From Clostridiales bacterium (GTDB lineage: Bacteria; Bacillota; Clostridia; Oscillospirales; Ruminococcaceae), in NCBI GenBank assembly GCA_012523875.1, contig JAAYSW010000197.1, positions 1 through 7,805 of the forward strand: a stretch of 7,805 nucleotides of DNA, given 5' to 3'. The notes under the pieces were generated by a model, which was given only the letters and a program-made list of their open reading frames with translations, made no database searches and was not told the DNA's origin. Below, in pieces: positions 1 through 6,528 of this stretch. The first letter of the stretch is position 1, and each line of letters starts with the position of its first letter. Position numbers and translations under genes: made by a program.

Positions 1-113
1 GGTTAACTAATGGGATAACTTATATAGTTGAAGAATCGATGCAAGACGTTGTGAAAATGACCTTACAGTTTCGGAGGAAAGTATTTAAGGACATAATTGA
101 TTCAGTGAAATAA
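1..113 (+). CDS. flbD: FlbD family flagellar protein, 3' end only
   Basis: This is the C-terminal 36 codons of a gene cut by the window start; the reading frame begins at base 3 and ends at the TAA at 111-113. The translation opens LTNGITYIVEES, followed by QDVVKMTLQFRRKVF, and matches the end of the small FlbD family (a TNGxxYxVxES core followed by a helix ending in Y/F-R-R). FlbD proteins are about 60-70 residues and sit immediately before motA in many Gram-positive and spirochaete flagellar operons, as here. Their biochemical role is not well established in Firmicutes. The identification rests on this short tail plus position, which agree well. The gap to motA is 32 bases and holds the motA ribosome binding site; no terminator is seen. 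Confidence 0.85.
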   Translation, partial: LTNGITYIVEESMQDVVKMTLQFRRKVFKDIIDSVK

Positions 114-145
114 TCATAAAAGTATAATAAAGGTGGTTCAATTTT

Positions 146-991
146 ATGGATTTAATGACGATACTAGGGTGGATATTAGGTATTGGTTTAACATTAGTTT
201 CAATAATGTTAGGCTCTGACCCCGAAACAGGAAAAATAATTATAATCACAAAACAGCTTATGTCCTTCTGGGATGTACCATCTCTAGCAATAGTTGTCGG
301 AGGTACTGTAGGTGCCCTTATGGTATCATATCCTCTTTCTACATTCACAAAGATTGGGAAACATTTTAAGGTGGTTCTCTTTCCAGAAAAGCATGATCCA
401 TATATCTACATAGATCAAATTGTTACTTTTGCAAAGGAAGCAAGAATGAATGGATTATTAGCAATTGAAGATAAGCTTAACGAAACTGAGGATAGGTTTT
501 TAAAAAATGCATTATTGCTTGTAGTAGATTCTGTTGAACCTGATAAAGTAAAAACATTGCTTGAGATGGAACTTGATTATTTTACAGATAGACATATGCA
601 GGATATTGCATTTTATAATAAGGCTTCTGAATATGCACCAGCATTTGGAATGGTTGGAACCCTAATTGGTCTTGTTAATCTGCTAGGAAATCTATCGGAT
701 CAAGACAGCTTGGCAACTAATATGGCAGTCGCTCTTATTACAACTTTATACGGAGTTTTACTTGCTAACCTTTGGTTTAAGCCAATGGCAAATAAACTAA
801 AAATACGTCATGATGAAGAGTATTTATGTAAAACTATTATTAGTGAAGGTGTACAAGCCATACAGGATGGGGATAATCCTAAGTTTATTGAGGAAAAGTT
901 AATAAGGTTGCTACCAGATTCACAGACATCTAAGGTAATGTCAGCTGATGGAACTTATGGTCAGAAAGAAAACAAGAAAAGAAAAAAATAA
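146..991 (+). CDS. motA: Flagellar motor stator protein MotA
   Basis: MotA forms, with MotB, the inner-membrane ion channel that drives rotor rotation. The 281-residue protein has the family layout: two N-terminal membrane segments (about 4-23 and 44-63), a large cytoplasmic loop, and two further segments (about 166-182 and 189-211). The loop carries R100 and E108 in EARMNGLLAIED, matching the charged residues that contact FliG in other MotA proteins. The PAFGMVGTLIGL motif (P165) and ALITTLYGVLLANLWFKP motif (ending at P213) match the conserved conformational prolines and channel-lining helices. The ATG at 146 follows AAAGGTGG with about 9 bases of spacing. The periplasmic loop between segments 1 and 2 (about residues 23-42) looks roughly 10 residues longer than in Bacillus MotA. 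The C-terminus is a Lys/Arg-rich tail. motB follows after 19 bases, so translation is probably linked. Confidence 0.97.
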   Translation: MDLMTILGWILGIGLTLVSIMLGSDPETGKIIIITKQLMSFWDVPSLAIVVGGTVGALMVSYPLSTFTKIGKHFKVVLFPEKHDPYIYIDQIVTFAKEARMNGLLAIEDKLNETEDRFLKNALLLVVDSVEPDKVKTLLEMELDYFTDRHMQDIAFYNKASEYAPAFGMVGTLIGLVNLLGNLSDQDSLATNMAVALITTLYGVLLANLWFKPMANKLKIRHDEEYLCKTIISEGVQAIQDGDNPKFIEEKLIRLLPDSQTSKVMSADGTYGQKENKKRKK

Positions 992-1010
992 ATAAGGAGG
1001 ATGTCGTTAA

Positions 1011-1892
1011 ATGGCAAGGAAGAAGCAGGAAATTGATGAAGGCGGAAGCTGGATGGATACTTATGGTGACATGGTGACGCTTTTGATGACATTCTTTGTA
1101 GCAATGTATAGTATGTCTTCTATACAAGAGGATAAATGGGCAGAATTAGTAAAGGCTTTTAATATTCATGGTACAGAAAAGGTTGATCAGATAATATTTA
1201 CAGTAGTAGATGACGGTGATGATTTAATAGATAATTCTGGGGATTTAAACAGTATTAATCCAGGTGATAAAGATGATGACTCAGATGATGTAGATTTCAG
1301 TGATTTATACAATTACCTAAAAACCCATATTGAAGTAAATGATATGTCTGATAGCATTTACATTGAAAAGGGCTCATTAAATAATGGAACTTCAGATGGC
1401 GATGGCACATCGGCGGAAACAAAGCAGGGATATGAAAATATATATATACAATTTTCAAATAATGTTTTATTTAATCCTGATGAATCAACAATGCTTTCTA
1501 CTAGTTATCCCATAATGGAATTTATGGGGGAAGCATTAAAAAAGTATGAGAATGCGATATCAAAAGTTGTAATAAAAGGATATACTGCTAATGCACCGTA
1601 TTCTAGCGTTGATGAAAGAACGCTTTCGTCAATGCGTGCAACAGTTATTTCAAATTATTTTGAAAAGGTTTGTAGGCTCGCCTCAACTCAGCTTATTGCA
1701 ATTGGATTAGGAAACGATTACCCAGTTGCAGATAATGATACAGAAGAAGGGCGTATGCAAAATCGCCGTGTTGAGATTGTGGTAATACCAATTGAAGGGG
1801 CAAGTAGTAAATCAGATGAATGGGAATTAATTTTCGGTAGTTTTTATTCTAATGAGAATAGTGGAGAAATTGGCGAAGTAGTTGGAGAGTAG
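1011..1892 (+). CDS. motB: Flagellar motor stator protein MotB (OmpA-type peptidoglycan-binding domain)
   Basis: MotB pairs with MotA and anchors the stator to the cell wall. The 293-residue protein has a short cytoplasmic N-terminus, one membrane helix (about 18-36) beginning DTYGDMVTLLMTFFV, and a C-terminal OmpA-like domain (about 141-260). D20 aligns with the ion-binding aspartate of MotB/PomB; whether H+ or Na+ is used cannot be decided from sequence. The domain keeps LSSMRA (R209) and EGRMQNRRVEI (251-256). The usual GHTDN motif reads GYTAN (190-194), so the His and the cell-wall-contacting Asp are replaced. Between helix and domain lies a strongly acidic stretch (67-98, 14 Asp and one Lys). 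The ATG at 1011 follows AAGGAGG at 994-1000, spaced 10 bases. No fliL follows, unlike many related operons. Confidence 0.96.
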   Translation: MARKKQEIDEGGSWMDTYGDMVTLLMTFFVAMYSMSSIQEDKWAELVKAFNIHGTEKVDQIIFTVVDDGDDLIDNSGDLNSINPGDKDDDSDDVDFSDLYNYLKTHIEVNDMSDSIYIEKGSLNNGTSDGDGTSAETKQGYENIYIQFSNNVLFNPDESTMLSTSYPIMEFMGEALKKYENAISKVVIKGYTANAPYSSVDERTLSSMRATVISNYFEKVCRLASTQLIAIGLGNDYPVADNDTEEGRMQNRRVEIVVIPIEGASSKSDEWELIFGSFYSNENSGEIGEVVGE

Positions 1893-1989
1893 TGGATATG
1901 GAAAGAGACTAAATTCAGTTAATTTTAATTGGTAATAAAAAGGACATAATTTGAGTTTAGGAAGAAAAATGGAAGGAGTGAGTAGTCAT

Positions 1990-3096
1990 ATGGGGAAAAG
2001 AAATTTATCTGATGGAGAATTAAATGCAATAGGAGAAGTTTTAAACATAAGTGCGAGTTCAGCAGCCGTTGCAATTTCAACCATTTTAAACAAACAAATT
2101 AATATAAGCACATCGAAAGTTATATTACAAGAAGTAGATGAAATAAACCTAATTGGATATGATGATGGATTAATTATTGATTGTTCATACAGGAGTGGGT
2201 TATTAGGTAAATACGCAGTATTAATTAGAAAAATTGATATACAGACGATACTTAATCTTTTGATGAATATTGAAAACGAGGATGTTAATGAATTTTCATT
2301 TGATGAATTTAGCTTAAGCACAATAAATGAAATAGCAAACCAAATGCTGAACTCTAGTTCTTCATCACTTAGCGAATTTTTGAATATAAAAATAGAAATA
2401 GAACCTCCAGAAACTAAGTTGTTTGAAGGTAGGGATTCGATAAAAGAAGCCTTAGATATTGGTGAAGAAAAGATAGCTTATATCTCATTAAAAATTGATA
2501 TTAATGGGGTTTTAAATAGTGACCTAATATTACTAATCTCGCTAGATACTGCAAATGCAATTAATAAATTAACATCTTACAATAAAGAGGTTAAGGAAGA
2601 GAAAACTTCCCCTCAGGCAAAAGAGCCAAAGGAGTCAGGGGATAATACAACGTCTAATGATAGTCAGGTTCATGATATAAGGAATGAAATAACAGTTGGT
2701 TCAATACTTAATTTAAATCAACCACAGTCAAATCATTCTGTAAGGATTAGAAATTCCAGCGTTAGCGTTCAAGAAACTCAGTTTCCCAATTTTTCAGAAA
2801 ATACTGATAATTCAGTTTTGAGTTCACCGTTATTGAAAAATAATATGGATTTGTTAATGAATGTATTGCTTGATGTTTCTATAGAACTTGGAAAGACTAA
2901 AATTAAGATGAAGGATATTCTTGACTTTGCTCAAGGTACAGTGATAAACCTTGAGAAGCAGGCAGGTGCTCCTGTTGAAGTTATTGTTAATGGACAACTA
3001 ATTGCCCGTGGGGATGTAGTTGTAATTGATGATAACTTTGGTGTAAGAATAACCGAAATAGTAGGGGATAGTAGCTTTTTGTTAAATAAATTTTAA
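1990..3096 (+). CDS. fliY: Flagellar motor switch phosphatase FliY (CheC-like + FliN/SPOA domain)
   Basis: FliY is a C-ring switch component of Gram-positive bacteria that also dephosphorylates CheY-P. The N-terminal CheC-like part (about residues 5-190 of 368) has two pseudo-repeated active-site helices: GEVLNIS (E16, N19) and NEIANQM (E114, N117). Both keep the catalytic Glu-x-x-Asn pair; the upstream Asp/Ser position is Asn12 in the first and Ser110 in the second. A hydrophilic linker (about 195-282, rich in Lys, Glu, Ser, Asn) leads to a C-terminal FliN/SPOA domain (about 286-365) with VSIELGKTKIKMKDIL and GVRITEI. The ATG at 1990 is preferred because AAGGAG lies at 1973-1978, 11 bases before it; the frame is open back to a TTG at 1951, which has only a weak site. 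No EIDALL-type CheY-binding peptide is seen at the N-terminus. The SPOA domain alone would suggest FliN; the CheC part makes it FliY. Confidence 0.93.
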   Translation: MGKRNLSDGELNAIGEVLNISASSAAVAISTILNKQINISTSKVILQEVDEINLIGYDDGLIIDCSYRSGLLGKYAVLIRKIDIQTILNLLMNIENEDVNEFSFDEFSLSTINEIANQMLNSSSSSLSEFLNIKIEIEPPETKLFEGRDSIKEALDIGEEKIAYISLKIDINGVLNSDLILLISLDTANAINKLTSYNKEVKEEKTSPQAKEPKESGDNTTSNDSQVHDIRNEITVGSILNLNQPQSNHSVRIRNSSVSVQETQFPNFSENTDNSVLSSPLLKNNMDLLMNVLLDVSIELGKTKIKMKDILDFAQGTVINLEKQAGAPVEVIVNGQLIARGDVVVIDDNFGVRITEIVGDSSFLLNKF

Positions 3097-3138
3097 AAAT
3101 AAATTTCTTGGATTTTAAGAAAATAAGGAGGAGTTATA

Positions 3139-3531
3139 TTGCCAGGAACAATTCAACAGCTCACCTCTATTATTTTAGGAATAATATTTTTTATATTAAT
3201 ACTGGTTGCAGCATATTTTTCAGCAAGATTCATAGGAAAGCGTTATGGTTTTAAGGGTATTGGTGGTAAAAATATAAAAATCATAGAAAAGGTTGCGTTA
3301 AGTCAAGATAAATTGCTGATTATAGTGAAGGTTACAGATAGGACTATGTTGCTTGGTATTACTAATAATCAAATAGAAAAGATAATTGATATTGATGAAT
3401 CATCTCTGCATACTCAAGAGAATAGTGATAACAATACAGATTTTTCAAGCATATTGAAGAACATAACAAGCAATAAGTTTTCTATTTTAAATAAAGAAAA
3501 AGAAATTTTGGAGAAGGAAAAAGATGATTAA
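3139..3531 (+). CDS. fliO: Flagellar biosynthetic protein FliO
   Basis: FliO is a small membrane protein that helps FliP assemble into the flagellar export gate. The 130-residue product has one membrane helix (about 10-29), then a cytoplasmic domain with the family pattern IKIIEKVALSQDKLLIIVKV...LLGIT (about 46-76), and a polar, charged C-terminal tail without conserved motifs. The start is TTG: AAGGAGG at 3125-3131 sits 7 bases before it, and no in-frame ATG occurs until well past the membrane helix, so a canonical start would destroy the protein. The gene ends 8 bases inside fliP, which points to translational coupling. FliO is poorly conserved, so the call relies on the helix, the EKVxLxQDK core and its place directly before fliP. 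Confidence 0.9.
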   Translation: MPGTIQQLTSIILGIIFFILILVAAYFSARFIGKRYGFKGIGGKNIKIIEKVALSQDKLLIIVKVTDRTMLLGITNNQIEKIIDIDESSLHTQENSDNNTDFSSILKNITSNKFSILNKEKEILEKEKDD

Positions 3532-4333
3532 AACTCGTACTTCCAATGATATGAAGAAGAATTTTATATTTTTCTTTATTAATATAGTAATTATTATAAT
3601 TCTAGTGTCTATGTGCTATTGCTTGAATGTTAATGCTGATGCTGGAATTAATATCGATATAAATTCAGGTGAAGCAGGGGATCCAACAAGTGCATTAGAT
3701 TTGTTATTTATGCTAGCATTCTTAGCATTAATACCTACAATTTTGCTCATGACAACTTGCTTTACAAGAATAATAATATCTTTATCTTTTTTAAGGAATG
3801 CATTGGGAACGCAACAATCCCCTCCAAATCAGGTATTAACAGGTTTAGCCTTGTTTTTAACACTTTTTATAATGTCGCCTGTAATAAAGGAAATAAACAA
3901 TGTGGCATATAAACCCTTTAAGGAAAATCAAATTACACAGGAAGAAGCACTTGCCAATGGTGTTAAACCCCTAAAGGTATTTATGTTAAAACAGGTTTAT
4001 GAAGAAGATTTAGATTTGTTTCTTTCATTATCAGATTCAGTAGGACAAATAGATATGTCAGAGTTTAGCTCGCAAGATAAATTATTGGAACTAAGCTTAA
4101 CAGTGATAGTTCCAGCGTTTATAACAAGCGAACTCAAAAGGGCATTCTTAATTGGATTCTTACTATATATACCATTTTTGATTATAGACATAGTTGTATC
4201 AAGTACATTGATGTCAATGGGGATGGTAATGTTACCACCGTCAATGATTTCGTTGCCATTTAAATTAATGCTCTTCATATTAGTTGATGGCTGGACACTG
4301 CTAATTCAATCGTTAATAGTTGGGTTTCGTTAA
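3524..4333 (+). CDS. fliP: Flagellar type III secretion export gate protein FliP
   Basis: FliP forms the main ring of the export channel with FliQ and FliR. The 269-residue protein begins with a signal-peptide-like region (MKK at 10-12, a long hydrophobic stretch about 14-31, and a possible cleavage after NADA near 37-40), as is known for FliP. Membrane segments follow at about 58-77, 104-120, 190-227 and 244-265. Diagnostic motifs are TRIIISLSFLRNALGTQQSPPNQVL (81-105) and the family signature region 216-257, with IDIVVSS, MGMVMLPPS and LVDGW. The ATG at 3524 overlaps fliO by 8 bases and has AAGGA at 3514-3518; a second in-frame ATG at 3551 would still leave a signal peptide but has no visible ribosome site. 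Length and motifs are normal for the family. Confidence 0.97.
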   Translation: MIKTRTSNDMKKNFIFFFINIVIIIILVSMCYCLNVNADAGINIDINSGEAGDPTSALDLLFMLAFLALIPTILLMTTCFTRIIISLSFLRNALGTQQSPPNQVLTGLALFLTLFIMSPVIKEINNVAYKPFKENQITQEEALANGVKPLKVFMLKQVYEEDLDLFLSLSDSVGQIDMSEFSSQDKLLELSLTVIVPAFITSELKRAFLIGFLLYIPFLIIDIVVSSTLMSMGMVMLPPSMISLPFKLMLFILVDGWTLLIQSLIVGFR

Positions 4334-4350
4334 CGAAGTTCTAAAAATAT

Positions 4351-4364
4351 AGAAATGGGGTGAT
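4351..4364 (+). promoter_or_regulatory. Extended ribosome binding site of fliQ
   Basis: AGAAATGGGGTGAT matches the complement of the 16S rRNA 3' end (AGAAAGGAGGTGAT) at 12 of 14 positions. It is the longest such match noticed in the window. Its core (4356-4360) lies 7 bases before ACG at 4368 and 4 bases before ATT at 4365, and about 46 bases before the first in-frame ATG of fliQ at 4407. It therefore marks the true fliQ start near 4365-4368. It also contains an out-of-frame ATG GGG TGA (4355-4363), which would encode only two residues. Confidence 0.75.
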
Positions 4365-4367
4365 ATT

Positions 4368-4631
4368 ACGAAACAGGGTGAAATTTTAGAAATATTCAAC
4401 AATGCAATGCTTTTAGCTTTAAGAGTAGCAGGGCCATTATTATTAGCAAGTATAGTGATAGGACTATTGGTTGCAATATTTCAGGCGGCGACACAAATAC
4501 ATGAGCAAACCCTTACATTTGTTCCCAAGCTCATTGTAATATCACTTATGCTTTTAATATTAGGGTCGACAATGATGAACGCATTTAATGAGTTTTTCAA
4601 CTTGATTTTTAATAAAATAGCGAATATATGA
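4368..4631 (+). CDS. fliQ: Flagellar export gate protein FliQ, with apparent non-ATG start
   Basis: FliQ is a two-helix subunit of the export channel. The frame reads (T)KQGEILEIFNNAMLLALRVAGP, then two membrane segments with VGLLVAIFQAATQI-like and EQTLTFVPKL motifs (the middle reads IGLLVAIFQAATQIHEQTLTFVPK). A start at ACG 4368 gives 87 residues, the usual FliQ length, and aligns with family members that begin M-x-x-x-x-I/V-I/L-D/E-I. No ATG, GTG or TTG is in frame between the TAG at 4350-4352 and ATG 4407. Starting at 4407 would give 74 residues, remove part of the first helix and leave no ribosome site. ATT at 4365 is the other candidate (88 residues). Function and frame are certain; the exact start codon is inferred from spacing. 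A TGA ends it 7 bases before fliR. Confidence 0.9.
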   Translation, partial: TKQGEILEIFNNAMLLALRVAGPLLLASIVIGLLVAIFQAATQIHEQTLTFVPKLIVISLMLLILGSTMMNAFNEFFNLIFNKIANI

Positions 4632-4638
4632 GGATAAC

Positions 4639-5418
4639 ATGCTGAGTATTAATTTTGATAGTATATATATTTATATAATGGTTCTTGTGAGATTGGTGGG
4701 TGTAATTGCTTTTAATCCTATATTTACCCAGAGGGGTGTTCCATCAAGAATTAGAGCTGGACTAGCTATGATAGTAACAATTGTGATTGCTCCAATGATA
4801 CAACCATCTGGGACAATGGAATATGGGACATTGTTTTTCGTTTTTACATTGATAAAAGAATTATTTATTGGATTTCTTTTTTCATATGTAATCAGTATTT
4901 TTTATTATATGCTATTGGGTGTGGGGGAGATTCTTGATACTCAATTTGGATTAAGTATGGCAAAAATATTTGATCCTGGTACAAATGTACAAATGGCAGT
5001 ATCAGATAAGGTTCTCAATATGTTTTTTATGTTATATATTTTCACAACGAATAGCCATTTATTATTATTTAAGATTATATACTCATCATACGACATTATT
5101 CAAGTAGGAGTTCCACAATTTAATATAGATGCAATAAGTGGTTTTGCAATAGATTTATTTATCGATACATTTTCGTTAGTAATAAGGCTTACATTTCCTT
5201 ATTTAGCAGTACATTTTATTTTACAAATCTGCCTAGGTGTATTAATGAAGTTGATACCACAAATACATATCTTTGTAATCAATATGGAGTCAAAGATATT
5301 ACTTACATTAATAATCCTTTTAGCTTTTTCACAACCAATGGCAAACTTTATAGATAATTATATAGGTATAATGTTTGATAGCTTGCAAAACTCACTTTAT
5401 GCAATCATAGGAAAATAA
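4639..5418 (+). CDS. fliR: Flagellar type III secretion export gate protein FliR
   Basis: FliR is the single-copy subunit that closes the FliP/FliQ/FliR export channel in the membrane. The 259-residue product is of normal length and very hydrophobic, with about six membrane stretches (roughly 10-29, 40-56, 66-97, 125-148, 172-202, 216-240). Family motifs include RLVGVIAFNPIF (18-29), GEILDTQFGLSMAKIFDP (96-113) and LMKLIPQIHIFVINMESKI (202-220). In the last, the residues after IFV differ from the GxPLKI often seen in other FliR proteins. The ATG at 4639 has GAGGA (4630-4634) overlapping the fliQ stop, with short spacing of 4 bases, so re-initiation after fliQ is likely. It is separate from flhB here, not fused to it as in some clostridia. 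Confidence 0.95.
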   Translation: MLSINFDSIYIYIMVLVRLVGVIAFNPIFTQRGVPSRIRAGLAMIVTIVIAPMIQPSGTMEYGTLFFVFTLIKELFIGFLFSYVISIFYYMLLGVGEILDTQFGLSMAKIFDPGTNVQMAVSDKVLNMFFMLYIFTTNSHLLLFKIIYSSYDIIQVGVPQFNIDAISGFAIDLFIDTFSLVIRLTFPYLAVHFILQICLGVLMKLIPQIHIFVINMESKILLTLIILLAFSQPMANFIDNYIGIMFDSLQNSLYAIIGK

Positions 5419-5453
5419 ATAAGATTATAGTTTCTCATAGGGAGGGATTATGA

Positions 5454-6527
5454 GTGGCAAATGGTGGTGCAGGAGAAAAAACCGAAAAGCCCACACCCAA
5501 GAAGAGGAAAGATGAGAGAAAAGAGGGGCGTATATTACAAAGCAAAGAAGTGGTAACAGCAGTATCCTTAATAGCGGTATACTATGCATTTAAACTCATT
5601 TATCCCATAACAAGCCAGACACTTATTAAATCAATAAAGACCTGTTTTTCACTTACTGAAACTCAGGAAAGATTAAAAGCTTCTGATATAAGGCTATTAT
5701 TTTTAAATGGGGCATTAACAATATTGATTGCTTCATTACCAATGTTATTAATTGCGGGGCTATCAACTGTATTGCCCACAATTGCACAGACAAAAGCTTT
5801 TATATCGTTTAAATCTATTAAATTTAAGTTTAGCAAATTAAATCCTTTAAGTGGCATAAAAAAGATGATATCACTTAAAGGTGTAATGGAATTATTAAAA
5901 GCGATACTTAAAGTTACTGTATTAGTAACTATAACATATAATACCTTGCGGGAAATTATATCAATATTCCCTAAGATGATGGATATGTCAGTGAATCAAG
6001 CAGTATATTTAACAGGAAACATGATATTTACAGTTGTAAAGAACATAGCTATTATATTTGCATTTTTAGCATTTTTTGATTTTCTTTATCAGAGATGGGA
6101 TTTTGAAAAGAATTTAAAAATGACTAAACAAGAAATTAAGGAAGAGTATAAACAATCTGAGGGTGACCCACAGATAAAAGGAAAGATTAGACAGATTCAG
6201 CGGCAAAGATCAATGAATAGGATGATGCAAGCTGTGCCAGAGGCTGATGTGATAATAAGAAACCCTACACATTATGCAGTTGCATTAAAATATGATTCTG
6301 AGGATAATAATGCACCTATATTAGTTGCAAAAGGTGCTGATTTTGTGGCATTAAAGATTATAGAAATAGCGAAGAATAATGATATTATTATAACAGAAAA
6401 CAAACCCCTTGCAAGGGCATTGTATGCTGCAGTTGATATAGGAGGAGAGATACCAAAGGATTTTTATCAAGCAGTTGCCGATGTTTTGGCATATGTATAT
6501 AGTGTGAAGAAAAAGGAATTGAAGTAA
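5454..6527 (+). CDS. flhB: Flagellar export apparatus protein FlhB (substrate-specificity switch)
   Basis: FlhB controls the change from rod/hook to filament export and cleaves itself in its cytoplasmic domain. The 357-residue protein starts with the family N-terminus GEKTEKPTPKKRKDERKEG (7-25), has four membrane segments (about 33-51, 82-108, 146-170, 188-212), a conserved linker (WDFEKNLKMTKQEIKEEYK, 215-233) and a C-terminal domain with NPTHYAVALKY (270-280). Cleavage is expected between N270 and P271. The start must be GTG 5454: the codon just before it in frame is TGA, and GGAGG at 5441-5445 lies 8 bases upstream. A nearer ATG at 5450 is out of frame and opens only a short unrelated reading frame. 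flhA begins one base after the stop. Confidence 0.97.
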   Translation: MANGGAGEKTEKPTPKKRKDERKEGRILQSKEVVTAVSLIAVYYAFKLIYPITSQTLIKSIKTCFSLTETQERLKASDIRLLFLNGALTILIASLPMLLIAGLSTVLPTIAQTKAFISFKSIKFKFSKLNPLSGIKKMISLKGVMELLKAILKVTVLVTITYNTLREIISIFPKMMDMSVNQAVYLTGNMIFTVVKNIAIIFAFLAFFDFLYQRWDFEKNLKMTKQEIKEEYKQSEGDPQIKGKIRQIQRQRSMNRMMQAVPEADVIIRNPTHYAVALKYDSEDNNAPILVAKGADFVALKIIEIAKNNDIIITENKPLARALYAAVDIGGEIPKDFYQAVADVLAYVYSVKKKELK

Positions 6528-6528
6528 A

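Noticed and set aside
1920..1950. Possible promoter before fliY (CATAAT near 1945)
   Set aside because: No convincing -35 element or flagellar sigma factor motif at proper spacing; AT-rich DNA gives such matches by chance.
1951..1989. Upstream TTG start for fliY adding 13 residues
   Set aside because: The added residues look like nothing in the family and the strong AAGGAG at 1973-1978 falls inside them, pointing to ATG 1990.
3104..3122. Dyad TTTCTT / AAGAAA with a 7-base loop between fliY and fliO, a possible terminator
   Set aside because: The stem is only 6 pairs with a single G-C, there is no T-run after it, and it runs directly into the fliO ribosome binding site.
5250..5300. FliR segment VINMESKI differing from the usual GxPLKI
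   Set aside because: FliR is variable here, and similar substitutions probably occur in clostridial members; too weak to report alone.
5450..5515. Small reading frame from ATG 5450, close behind GGAGG
   Set aside because: It is out of frame with flhB, closes after about 21 codons and resembles nothing; GTG 5454 gives the conserved FlhB N-terminus.
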